The translations under genes and the position numbers were made by a program. From positions 16,854 through 80,853 of the forward strand of contig CAZXKQ010000003.1 of NCBI GenBank assembly GCA_964641395.1: a stretch of 64,000 nucleotides of DNA. The letters are read 5' to 3'. This document shows positions 24,358 through 32,388 of this stretch, in pieces (the first letter of the stretch is position 1; each line of letters opens with the position of its first letter). The notes below the pieces were generated by a model. It did no database searches and was not told the origin of the DNA. It saw nothing but the letters and a program-made list of their open reading frames with translations. The DNA is from CANQBR01 sp964641395 (GTDB lineage: Bacteria; Bacillota; Negativicutes; Acidaminococcales; Acidaminococcaceae).

Positions 24358-24393
24358 GCAGGCAGAGGGAAGGTCTCTGCCTGCTATATTTTT
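24358..24393 (+). terminator. Intrinsic terminator after the RecQ-like gene
   Basis: Perfect 10-bp stem GCAGGCAGAG / CTCTGCCTGC with a 7-nt loop, then TATATTTTT. It ends the yicC-to-recQ transcript. Confidence 0.88.
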
Positions 24394-24471
24394 ACCAGGT
24401 CGGCCTTCCCTCTTCCGGCCAAGGCTTGGGCATATGGCTAAAAAATACTTCTTCTTCTTTTTTTATATTTC

Positions 24472-24501
24472 TAGGCAGGAAGGCTCTTTTTGTGTTATAA
24501 T
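24472..24501 (+). promoter_or_regulatory. Candidate promoter of the M20 amidohydrolase operon
   Basis: A perfect TATAAT with an extended -10 (TGT before it) and a weak -35 (TAGGCA, 18 bp upstream). The leader to the start codon is about 75 nt. Confidence 0.5.
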
Positions 24502-24579
24502 AATATGTAAATTTTTTGTGTCAAATACCTGCTCTGGCCGGCCCCTTACCAGCCTGCCGGCGGCAGGGGAGGAAGGGCC

Positions 24580-25902
24580 ATGGATAAGCAAGAACTGAAG
24601 AGGGCGGCCTGTGCCGCCGTAGACGCTTACGGGGCCAAGCTGCGGGCCATCGCCGACAGCATCGCCCAGGAGCCGGAGCCAGGCTTTAGAGAGACTAAGA
24701 CGGCGGCCAAGGTGGCTGCCTTTCTGGGGGAGGAACTGGGCCTGGAGCCCCAGACCGGCCTGGCCCTCACCGGGGTGAAGGCCCGGGCCGTGGGAGGCCG
24801 GGGCCGGGGCCGGGTGCCCACTGTAGCCATCCTAGGGGAGCTGGATGCCATCAGCTGTCCTGAGGCGCCTCTGGCCGACCCCCTCACCGGGGTGGCCCAC
24901 CAATGCGGCCACAACCTGCAGGTCACTGCCATGCTGGGAGCGGCCTGCGGCCTGCTGAAGAGCGGCGCCCTGGCGGAGTTGGCCGGGGACTGCGTCTTCT
25001 TCGCCGTGCCGGCCGAGGAGTACGTGGACCTGGCCTACAGGAAGAAGCTGTTGCAGGAGGGCAGGCTCCACCTGCTCAGCGGCAAGGGGGAGCTGATCTA
25101 CCTAGGCTGTTTCGACGATATCGACATGGCCATGCAGATCCACTCCGACAAGAACACCCCGGAGCCCACCGTCTCCATCGGCAACACCAGCAACGGCTTT
25201 GTAGGGAAGACGGTGCAGTACATAGGCAGGGTGGCCCACGCCGCCGACGCCCCCCACGAGGGGATCAACGCCCTCAATGCGGCCATGCTGGGCCTGATGG
25301 GGATCAACGCCCTGCGGGAGACCTTCCAGGAGAAGGACGTGGTGCGGGTGCATCCCATCATCACCAAGGGGGGCGACATCGTGAACAGCGTCCCCGCCGA
25401 CGTGCGCCTGGAGCTGTACGTGCGGGCGGCCAGTATGGAGGCCATCGACAAGACCCACACCAAGGTGGATGCCGCCCTGAAGGCGGGGGGCGACGCAGTA
25501 GGGGCCGCCACCCACATCGAGACCCTGCCGGGGATGTTCCCCCTGGCCTGCTGCCCCAGGCTGAACGACCTCTTCGTGGCCGGGGCCAAGTTCGCCTACC
25601 CGGCAGTGAAGATCCGGGACGCCGGCCACTTTAGCGCCTCTACGGACATGGGGGACGTGTCCCACATTATGCCGGTGATCCACCCCTACATCGGCGGGGT
25701 GGACGGCCTTCTTCACACCGCCGGCTTCCACATGGTGGACTTCGCCGCCGCCGCCCTGCTGCCGGCCAAGGCCTTCGCCTGCACCCTCATCGACCTGCTC
25801 AGCGAGGATGCCGCCGAGGCCAGGGCCATCCTGGCCCAGCACAAAAACATCCTCACCAAGGAGGAGTACATCGCCAAGTTATCCAGCTACTTCAGCCATT
25901 AA
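24580..25902 (+). CDS. M20 family amidohydrolase (AbgB-like)
   Basis: Cytosolic zinc-dependent amidohydrolase or peptidase of the M20 family, 440 aa. 'ILGELDA' and 'GVAHQCGHN' give the first metal ligands, 'VPAEEY' the catalytic Glu pair, and 'RVAHAADAPHEGINALNA' the dimerisation-domain start. 'DAGHFSASTDMGDVSH' carries later ligands. The closest pattern is the AbgB/aminobenzoyl-glutamate hydrolase group, though the true substrate is unknown. Downstream membrane genes (44 bp away, no terminator between) suggest uptake of the substrate or export of a product by the same operon. Confidence 0.87.
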   Translation: MDKQELKRAACAAVDAYGAKLRAIADSIAQEPEPGFRETKTAAKVAAFLGEELGLEPQTGLALTGVKARAVGGRGRGRVPTVAILGELDAISCPEAPLADPLTGVAHQCGHNLQVTAMLGAACGLLKSGALAELAGDCVFFAVPAEEYVDLAYRKKLLQEGRLHLLSGKGELIYLGCFDDIDMAMQIHSDKNTPEPTVSIGNTSNGFVGKTVQYIGRVAHAADAPHEGINALNAAMLGLMGINALRETFQEKDVVRVHPIITKGGDIVNSVPADVRLELYVRAASMEAIDKTHTKVDAALKAGGDAVGAATHIETLPGMFPLACCPRLNDLFVAGAKFAYPAVKIRDAGHFSASTDMGDVSHIMPVIHPYIGGVDGLLHTAGFHMVDFAAAALLPAKAFACTLIDLLSEDAAEARAILAQHKNILTKEEYIAKLSSYFSH

Positions 25903-25945
25903 GGCTGGAGGGCTTCAGATAAAAACTTTTTAAGGAGGCAAAGCA

Positions 25946-26725
25946 ATGAAGAACATAAAATTGCACGCCACAGTCTTGGTGTTGGTCATCATCTCTGAAC
26001 TGATCGGCACCAAGGCATTCAAGTTCGGTATCGGCCAGATCGTGCTGGTGCCTATGTTGTATGCCCTGTTGCTAGGCATCCTCACCACTCCCAAGTTCCT
26101 GAAGATCTCCGGCAAGAAGGAGATGGCGGACGCCAGCAGCCTGGTAGGCATCACCCTCATGCTCTTGATGGCCCGTTACGGCACCCTGGTAGGGCCCACC
26201 CTGCCTAAGATCATCGCCGCCAGCCCCGCCCTCATCTTACAAGAGTTCGGCAACTTAGGCACGGTGCTGTTAGGCGTTCCTCTGGCCGTCTTCCTGGGCC
26301 TGGGCCGGGAGACCATCGGCGCCGCCCACTCCATCGCCCGGGAGCCTAACGTAGCCCTCATCGGGGAGAGGTTCGGCCTGGACAGCGCTGAGGGCCGGGG
26401 GGTTATGGGTGTGTACATCTCCGGTACGGTCTTTGGCACCATCTTCTTCGGCATCATGGCCAGCGTGGCCGCCGCCCTCCACCTCTTCCATCCCTACGCC
26501 CTGGCCATGGCCAGCGGGGTAGGCAGCGCTTCTATGATGACCGCCTCGGTAGCCTCCCTTACGGCGGCCTACCCAGAGATGGGCGGCCAGTTGGCAGCCT
26601 TCGGCGCCGCCTCTAACATGCTCTCCGGCCTGGACGGCCTCTACATGAGCGTGTGGCTGGGCCTGCCTATGACGGAGTGGTTGTATAAGAAGCTGCACAA
26701 GGAGCAGCCTAAGGAGGGGGAATAA
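25946..26725 (+). CDS. DUF3100-type polytopic membrane protein
   Basis: Integral membrane protein, 259 aa, with about six to seven hydrophobic segments and Gly/Ser-rich conserved patches ('GLGRETIGAAHSIAREPN', 'ASGVGSASMM'). I recognise it as DUF3100-like; no biochemical function is established for the family that I know of. Strong SD AAGGAGG upstream. It sits between an amidohydrolase and a second small membrane protein, the pattern expected of a two-part transporter. That is inference. Confidence 0.75.
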   Translation: MKNIKLHATVLVLVIISELIGTKAFKFGIGQIVLVPMLYALLLGILTTPKFLKISGKKEMADASSLVGITLMLLMARYGTLVGPTLPKIIAASPALILQEFGNLGTVLLGVPLAVFLGLGRETIGAAHSIAREPNVALIGERFGLDSAEGRGVMGVYISGTVFGTIFFGIMASVAAALHLFHPYALAMASGVGSASMMTASVASLTAAYPEMGGQLAAFGAASNMLSGLDGLYMSVWLGLPMTEWLYKKLHKEQPKEGE

Positions 26726-26727
26726 GC

Positions 26728-27177
26728 ATGGAGAAGATTAAGGACATACTGCTTTCTTTGGCCATCATCACCTTCATGAGCCTGGTATCCAACGTGCTGG
26801 CCACCAAGGCCACCATCTTGGAGTCCATCCCCGGCCTCATCATCTTGGACGTGCTGGTCATCATCGGCATCCTGTTGGCCAGGGTGGTGCCGGTTAACTT
26901 CCCCGCCGCCGGCTGGGTAGTGACCATAGGCTGCCTACTCACCATCCCCGGGGTGCCTGGGGCCGACTTCCTCAACGCCCATGTGGCCAAGGTGAACTTC
27001 GTAGCCCTCTGCACCCAGATTCTGGCCTATGCCGGCATCGCCATCGGCAAGGACCTGGACGTGTTTGCCAAGACCGGCTGGCGGATGATAGTCCTCAGCT
27101 GCTTCGTCTTCACCGGCACCTACATCTTCAGCGCCATCATCGCCCAGGGCATCCTGAAGATGCTGGGCCAGATCTAA
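26728..27177 (+). CDS. Small polytopic membrane protein, likely partner of the DUF3100 protein
   Basis: 149 aa with four to five hydrophobic segments. Not recognised as a named family; the 'AGIAIGKDLDVFAKTGWRMIVL' segment recalls half-transporter proteins. It begins 3 bp after the preceding membrane gene stop, so the two are certainly translated together and may form one heteromeric carrier. Confidence 0.75.
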   Translation: MEKIKDILLSLAIITFMSLVSNVLATKATILESIPGLIILDVLVIIGILLARVVPVNFPAAGWVVTIGCLLTIPGVPGADFLNAHVAKVNFVALCTQILAYAGIAIGKDLDVFAKTGWRMIVLSCFVFTGTYIFSAIIAQGILKMLGQI

Positions 27178-27239
27178 GGGCTTCCAGGCTTCTGGGCCTT
27201 GAGAAGGCCAGGGCCGCAAAAAGTTATACGCCCTAAAAG

Positions 27240-27283
27240 GACTCCCCAGCTTGGCCCCAGGGCCGGGCGGGGGGTCTTTTTTT
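27240..27283 (+). terminator. Intrinsic terminator of the amidohydrolase operon
   Basis: Outer stem GACTCCCC / GGGGGGTC (one G-U) enclosing a GGCCC / GGGCC hairpin, followed by TTTTTTT. Confidence 0.85.
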
Positions 27284-27340
27284 AGGGCTGCGCCGGTCCC
27301 AACAGCCTGCTTGGCATGGCCGCTCATAGGGAGGAAGTAT

Positions 27341-27369
27341 TTTACAAATAGGCACCTTTGTTATATTAT
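27341..27369 (+). promoter_or_regulatory. Promoter of the esterase gene
   Basis: TTTACA and TATTAT separated by 17 bp in a locally AT-rich patch. Confidence 0.7.
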
Positions 27370-27508
27370 ACAGAGTGGAGGCAGCCGGACAGCACCCAGC
27401 CCCTTTCCCCCTTTTAGGCTGCCTATCTGCAGGCAGGCCCGGGCCCTGGGGTTTTAGGGGTGCTGATAAAGGGTTATCAAGTTGTTTAGACAGGTTGGAG
27501 GAGGTACT

Positions 27509-28516
27509 ATGGCAAGAGTAGGGAAGATATTGGCTGTAGCCTTTTTGGCGTCTCTCTTAGGCGGCATTGGCAACGGTTGGCGGCTAGAAGCAGCCCCTAA
27601 CGTTTTCAGCACTATGAGCTACAAGGTGATGGAGGACGAGGCTGAGGCCGCTTACATCCAGCAAAAGATGGAGGCCCTGTTCGCCGCCAGGAAGGCCGGG
27701 CCTGTGGCCCAGCCTCCTTACCAGGTTTCTGACGGCTGGACCCGGGAGGTGACCCAGGTGGCAGGGGTGCCGGTGGAGAAATACGCCCCCCTGCAGAAGG
27801 GCAAGGATAGGGTGGTGTTCTTCTGCCACGGCGGCGGCTACATAGGCGGCCTTAGCAATAATTATCGGGAGTGGGGCATCAACCATGCCATCTTGGCAGG
27901 CAATGCGGTGCTCTATATTCCTGATTACCGCCTGGCTCCCCAGTTTAAGCACCCAGCAGCCCTGGAAGATGCAGTCAAGGCCTATCAGGGGCTGCTAGCA
28001 GCAGGGGTGAACCCCCAGAAGTTGGTGCTGCTAGGGGATTCTGCCGGCGGCAACCTGGCCCTAGCCCTGGCCCTCTACCTGCGGGATCACCAGCTGCCCC
28101 TGCCTAAGGCCCTGGTGTTGATCTCCCCCTGGGCCGACTTGGGCACCAGCCTGCCCAGCCGCAAGCAGGCAGTAGAAAAGGACAAGGTTCTAGGTCGGTT
28201 GAATGAACGCCTGTTTCCCGAGATAGTCAACGGTGCCAGCTATGGGGAGGGCAGGGACCTGCAGGAGCCCTACCTGTCCCCCCTCTACGGCAGCTTCCGG
28301 GGCCTGCCGCCTATGTTGCTCACCGCCGGCGGTGATGAGCTCCTTCTGGACGACACCCTGCTAGTGGCTGAACGGGCCAAGCTGGAGGGGGTGAAGGTGC
28401 AACGCACCGTGTACCGGGGGATGTCCCACGATTGGACCCTGCTGCTGCCAGAGCTGAAGGAGACCAGGGCCATGTTCAAGGAGATAAGGGACTTCATCAA
28501 CAAGGAGCTGGGCTGA
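27509..28516 (+). CDS. Exported alpha/beta hydrolase (HSL-type esterase)
   Basis: Esterase/lipase of the hormone-sensitive-lipase group, 335 aa. The signal peptide covers residues 1 to about 28 (cleavage near EAAPN). The oxyanion HGGG motif starts at H107 and the nucleophile is S178 in GDSAGG. The catalytic Asp lies in 'TAGGDELLLDD' and the His in 'SHDWTLLLPE'. The ATG follows GGAGGAGG at ideal spacing; a TTG at 27482 is in frame but unlikely. It stands alone after a terminator and before the assembly gap. Substrate unknown. Confidence 0.88.
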   Translation: MARVGKILAVAFLASLLGGIGNGWRLEAAPNVFSTMSYKVMEDEAEAAYIQQKMEALFAARKAGPVAQPPYQVSDGWTREVTQVAGVPVEKYAPLQKGKDRVVFFCHGGGYIGGLSNNYREWGINHAILAGNAVLYIPDYRLAPQFKHPAALEDAVKAYQGLLAAGVNPQKLVLLGDSAGGNLALALALYLRDHQLPLPKALVLISPWADLGTSLPSRKQAVEKDKVLGRLNERLFPEIVNGASYGEGRDLQEPYLSPLYGSFRGLPPMLLTAGGDELLLDDTLLVAERAKLEGVKVQRTVYRGMSHDWTLLLPELKETRAMFKEIRDFINKELG

Positions 28517-28580
28517 GGCAGGGGCCGTGGCTCTCGGCAGAGTAGAGAAGACGAAGGCATAGTAATGACAGAGGCTCCCC

Positions 28581-28680
28581 NNNNNNNNNNNNNNNNNNNN
28601 NNNNNNNNNNNNNNNNNNNNNNNNNNNNNNNNNNNNNNNNNNNNNNNNNNNNNNNNNNNNNNNNNNNNNNNNNNNNNNNN
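28581..28680. other. Assembly gap (100 N)
   Basis: A run of exactly 100 N, a conventional placeholder, so the true distance between the esterase and the next gene is unknown. Any promoter of the three-gene unit, or an extra gene, could be missing here. Confidence 0.99.
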
Positions 28681-28706
28681 AGGCTGTGTTGTGGCGAGGT
28701 GGTATG

Positions 28707-30041
28707 ATGGCTAAGGACGATGGCAGGAAAATGGGGCGCTCAGAGGTTGATGACGTCTACAGACGCAATCTCAGTAGCGACAGCTACAAGAACAGGTATT
28801 TCGGCACCCACAGGTCGGCGGCAGACGAATACACTGGTGACAGAATCTATTACGGCTCTAAAAATCATTACTCTACGGCCAAGACGGCCAACGTGGACCA
28901 TATAGTTCCCGTCGACGAGCTGATAGAGCGGTATGGGGAAAGCATCAGCAAGGACGAGCTGAAGAGGATAGCCAACTCGGACTACAACCTGGCCGTCACG
29001 GCAGAAAGGCTGAACAAGGCCAAGGGGGGCTCCTCCAATCTTGAGTACTTGGCTAGGCAGATTAGGAAGGGCGACGGCGTCGAGGCTGGCACCGCCCTTA
29101 AAATGGCCGGCAAAGAAGCCTACGCAGAGTTCAGGGTGGCCACCGATGCCGCCTTCGCCAAGGGCAGCGAAGCGGCTGCAGACTTAGGCAGGAAGGTGGG
29201 CAGCGGTATCGACAAGGGTCTGCAGAAGGCGGCCCATGTGAAGCTTAATGCCGCCGACAGCCTGGCCTCGGCTGCCAAGGTAGGCGGCGAGGCCGCCATG
29301 ATCACCCTTTTAGTTTCTGCTACTAACAATTTAGCCCAGGTAGGCGCAGGCAAGAAGAGCGCCGGTGAAGCGGTGAAGGATGTGGCGGTGGAGTGCGGCG
29401 GCACCTTCGTGTCGGCAGGCGGTATGCAGCTGACCCAGAACGTGGTGGGTAAGGTGTGCCAGACCCACATCTCCAAGAACGTGGGCAAGTTTATCGCCAC
29501 TAAGTTGCCGTTAGCGGAAATCTCCCTGGGGATCATGGTCGCCCACAATGTCTTGAAGTATGCTAACGGGGAGATGAATGGAGAAGAATGTGCTACTGCC
29601 ATTCTTATGGGCGGACTAGGAGTGGTGGCTTGCGAAGTAGGGGCGCTGTTTGGCGGCCCTGCTGGCGCAGTGGTCGCAAGCCTAGTTGTAGGCAAAATCG
29701 CAGAGACCATCCTCACCTTCCAAGAGCAACTCCGACAGCAGAGGCGTTTGGCTGCGGAAAGGGAGGCCAGGTTTAGGCGGGTAGTCAGGGAGGCGATGAC
29801 CGCCCTAGACGGACAGAAGAAGGTACTGGAAAAGCTGCAAATAGCGGAGAGGGAAAAATTTACCAAGGCCTTTGCCCAGGGGGCCGATCAAATCAAACGT
29901 GGCATTTTGCAGGACAATGTGGAATATATCGCAGCAGGCCTGGATAGTTACCTGTCCGTGTTCAATAAGAGCTGTGCCTTTAAGACCCTAGACGAGTTTA
30001 ATGCCTTCTTTGACGATGAGAATGCAGTGTTAGTTTTGTGA
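28707..30041 (+). CDS. HNH-motif protein with glycine-zipper hydrophobic region and coiled coil
   Basis: About 444 aa, family not recognised. Residues 1-115 hold an HNH-type nuclease pattern: DHIVP (D64, H65), then ANSDYNL with N94, and LNKAKG with N103. Residues about 190-340 are Ala/Gly-rich and hydrophobic; 'GGLGVVACEVGALFGGPAGAVVAS' is a glycine-zipper-like membrane hairpin. Residues about 340-400 are a strongly charged coiled coil. The ATG (28707; also 28704) follows GAGGTGG, the same SD context as the next gene. The frame stays open upstream into the gap, so a longer N-terminus is possible. Nuclease activity and membrane insertion are inferences. Confidence 0.72.
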   Translation: MAKDDGRKMGRSEVDDVYRRNLSSDSYKNRYFGTHRSAADEYTGDRIYYGSKNHYSTAKTANVDHIVPVDELIERYGESISKDELKRIANSDYNLAVTAERLNKAKGGSSNLEYLARQIRKGDGVEAGTALKMAGKEAYAEFRVATDAAFAKGSEAAADLGRKVGSGIDKGLQKAAHVKLNAADSLASAAKVGGEAAMITLLVSATNNLAQVGAGKKSAGEAVKDVAVECGGTFVSAGGMQLTQNVVGKVCQTHISKNVGKFIATKLPLAEISLGIMVAHNVLKYANGEMNGEECATAILMGGLGVVACEVGALFGGPAGAVVASLVVGKIAETILTFQEQLRQQRRLAAEREARFRRVVREAMTALDGQKKVLEKLQIAEREKFTKAFAQGADQIKRGILQDNVEYIAAGLDSYLSVFNKSCAFKTLDEFNAFFDDENAVLVL

Positions 30042-30051
30042 GGTGGTAAGT

Positions 30052-30903
30052 ATGTTCGGGCCTAATCCTGATGGTAAGTCCATAATTAACTTTTTCCGTA
30101 GTCTTAATGAGTCTGATGAGCTTGATAAAGCGGCTAGAGAAAGATACACAGAGGCTCTTAACAGGCAGCATGAAGCAGAGGCCCTCTTAAAAGGGAAAAA
30201 GCAGGCAGCCGATAAGGCCGTTATAAAGTTGGCCAATCGGAAGAGGGGCATTATTGGCACCTCCTTGTTTAGGTTCCTAGAAGTGTATAAGCAGATAAGG
30301 AAAATAGTATTTCACGAAGGGGATGGGATGAGGGAACTGCGCAGCCTTGTAATCCTGCCAGAAGAAGTTGCTAGTATAAAAAGCGTATCTCTTAGGATTG
30401 CGGAGCCCTTAAAGGACAATGAAGCGAAAGCCTTTTTAATAAAAAGGGGCATAATTGATAGGTATACTGGAGGTTTATCATACTCAGGTTTGGCTAATGG
30501 AATAGCTGATGCGATGGTGGAGGAATCCAAGCGAAAAATGGCGGCAGCTGACGATCAAATGTGGGTGGCTGATGTTGCCTATAGAGAAGCAGAGACCATT
30601 GGCACAGCCCTTGATACGGTTACAGAACGATGTAATCAGATAGCTAATCTACTGGCTAGCTTGAATGTGCTCTTTGTGAAATCACTGCATAATATCACCG
30701 GTATTATTGAGAGGAACGGTAGCAGCGGAGACAGGTATAACAGCTACGAAAGAAAATGCCTCATGACCTGCGTCAACTTAGCCAAGACAATAAAGCAGAT
30801 CATCGACGAACCTATAATTGATAAGAATGGGGAATTGGCAGCAGAAACTGCAAAAGTTTTGGAAATAGGCAATAAGTTTATGCGAGAAGTTGAAGGAATT
30901 TAA
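30052..30903 (+). CDS. Unknown alpha-helical protein of the three-gene unit
   Basis: 283 aa, not recognised. The sequence is almost wholly helical, with heptad-like stretches (residues about 20-65 and 160-200) and a semi-hydrophobic helix 'IANLLASLNVLFVKSLHNITGII' near residue 205. No signal peptide. Start chosen at the ATG after AGGTGG; a GTG three codons upstream is an alternative. It begins 10 bp after the HNH gene and codon use is clearly more AT-rich than in flanking housekeeping genes, suggesting horizontal origin. Confidence 0.72.
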   Translation: MFGPNPDGKSIINFFRSLNESDELDKAARERYTEALNRQHEAEALLKGKKQAADKAVIKLANRKRGIIGTSLFRFLEVYKQIRKIVFHEGDGMRELRSLVILPEEVASIKSVSLRIAEPLKDNEAKAFLIKRGIIDRYTGGLSYSGLANGIADAMVEESKRKMAAADDQMWVADVAYREAETIGTALDTVTERCNQIANLLASLNVLFVKSLHNITGIIERNGSSGDRYNSYERKCLMTCVNLAKTIKQIIDEPIIDKNGELAAETAKVLEIGNKFMREVEGI

Positions 30904-30920
30904 TAGGAGGCGGATTTTTT

Positions 30921-32084
30921 ATGAAGACTATTGAAGTAAGCGAAAACTGTGTTTGCTGCGGTATCTGTACCCAAAAAACTGAACTTTTGGTAGAGGATGA
31001 GAGCGGCAAGGCCGTGCCAGCAGCTAGGTGTATTATTAAGACGGAAGAATTGCCGACTATAGAAGCCATAGCAGCCGAATGCCCTGTAAACGCAATTCAT
31101 ATAGTTGCTAAATACGAAGAAGAAAAATTCGATAAGGCAGCGTTAAAACAAATGCTAGAGGAACTTAAAAAGGAATTTGAAGCTATTCCCAAATTAACAA
31201 TTAATTATTTGCAAGACATAGAAATGAAGGCTGAAAATTATCAGATCAATACCCCTGAGCCCGAGGGCGAATGGGAACATGATTATTCCAGTAAACAAGA
31301 TGCTAAGGAGGCCGCAGTAGATGAGTTAGATAGAATTGCTATTTCACAAAGTGAAAACATTATTACAGAAGTGTTGATACAGTATAGAGAAGATAAACTT
31401 AGGAAATATTATACATTGGATAAAGACAGTTTTTGGGGAGAAGCCAATGGGAAATTTGAAAAAATACTGGTTAAATTTGCCAATGAAATTGAGGGTAGAT
31501 CTAACGGAGAAATTGTATTGCCAGAAAAATTTAGCAAGTTTGAGGCTTTTCCTGGCTATGAAAAAGACCTAATGAACAACAGCTATACACATAGATTGGT
31601 TCACATTGACAGCCCGTATACTAGCGAAAAAATTATGAAAAAGTTAAAAACCCAAAGGTGCTACGATAAAAATGCGTACCTGTGGGACGCTAGTGTTTAC
31701 TCAAAACTAGAATATGTGGGAGAAAGCTTTTGGCGTGATTCGCCCTGGGAAGAAAGGTGGTGTTATTGCAGTGTGGGACGTTTAGTTAACGAATACATAA
31801 AAAGTTTATGTGTTTACATTAATTGTTGCGATATTTTTCGTAGCCGTGGTTTAGGAAAAGTAATAGAAGAGGCTATTGAAGCCTACTATGAAAAGGTCGA
31901 GGAGATGGTCGGAGATAAACTTCAAATGCTGATAGAAGCCATTAAAAAGAGTGGCATAAAGGCATTGCAACCCAAGACTGCTTATTTTTATACAGGGTCA
32001 TGGTCGAGGTCAATATCTGGGGAAGATCCTTTCTCTCGCAATTGGGAGAATGCATGGGCGCAGCTTCTCAGTTTATTTGAATAG
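30921..32084 (+). CDS. Ferredoxin-domain protein with a long unknown C-terminal region
   Basis: 387 aa. Residues 1 to about 62 form a single-cluster ferredoxin-like domain: C10, C13, C16 (Cx2Cx2C) and a later AECPVNAI Cys-Pro. C12 is an additional Cys within the motif. The remaining 320 residues, rich in charged and aromatic residues (Trp/Tyr in the last third), match no family I know. An internal run of Lys/Glu helices links the two parts. Strong SD AGGAGG. It is AT-rich and ends the three-gene unit. The role could be redox sensing or electron supply; that is inference. Confidence 0.72.
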   Translation: MKTIEVSENCVCCGICTQKTELLVEDESGKAVPAARCIIKTEELPTIEAIAAECPVNAIHIVAKYEEEKFDKAALKQMLEELKKEFEAIPKLTINYLQDIEMKAENYQINTPEPEGEWEHDYSSKQDAKEAAVDELDRIAISQSENIITEVLIQYREDKLRKYYTLDKDSFWGEANGKFEKILVKFANEIEGRSNGEIVLPEKFSKFEAFPGYEKDLMNNSYTHRLVHIDSPYTSEKIMKKLKTQRCYDKNAYLWDASVYSKLEYVGESFWRDSPWEERWCYCSVGRLVNEYIKSLCVYINCCDIFRSRGLGKVIEEAIEAYYEKVEEMVGDKLQMLIEAIKKSGIKALQPKTAYFYTGSWSRSISGEDPFSRNWENAWAQLLSLFE

Positions 32085-32275
32085 TGCTTGTACCATCCAT
32101 AACAGATCATTAAAGTAATGGTGGTCTATTCGTAAATAGGCAAAGAGGAGAATCATGTTAGCGGGGGGCTTTGGAGCTGTCCCTGCCGGCCGCTGCCCTA
32201 GCCGTGAGGCGGGGCGGGGTGGTGGAGCCTGGGCTATCCCATCGTTATTGCTCAATTGTAGGTAAAAATAATGCC

Positions 32276-32306
32276 AGCAGGGCGGGCCCCTCCACCCTGC
32301 TTTTTT
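32276..32306 (+). terminator. Intrinsic terminator after the three-gene unit
   Basis: Stem AGCAGGG / CCCTGCT with a 12-nt loop, then TTTTT. Confidence 0.82.
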
Positions 32307-32308
32307 AG

Positions 32309-32337
32309 TTGAAAACCAGGCCCGCTTGGGGTAAAAT
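32309..32337 (+). promoter_or_regulatory. Promoter of the 32,389 gene
   Basis: TTGAAA and TAAAAT with 17-bp spacing, directly downstream of the terminator. Confidence 0.72.
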
Positions 32338-32388
32338 AGTATGAGCAAAAGCTTTTGACAGCGGCAAAAGAGACAAGGAGGACGGACC

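Larger units (their letters stand above)
27178..27508 (+). other. Intergenic stretch with terminator and promoter
   Basis: 331 bp without a gene. It contains the terminator of the amidohydrolase operon, a good promoter for the esterase, and a GC-rich leader of about 130 nt in which 'GCCTATCTGCAGGC'-like segments can fold. No conserved RNA element recognised. Confidence 0.7.
32085..32388 (+). other. Intergenic stretch, right edge of the AT-rich island
   Basis: 304 bp without a gene. Base composition switches back from AT-rich to GC-rich near 32,160. It then holds a terminator and a near-consensus promoter. I saw no direct repeat, integrase or attachment site. Confidence 0.6.
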
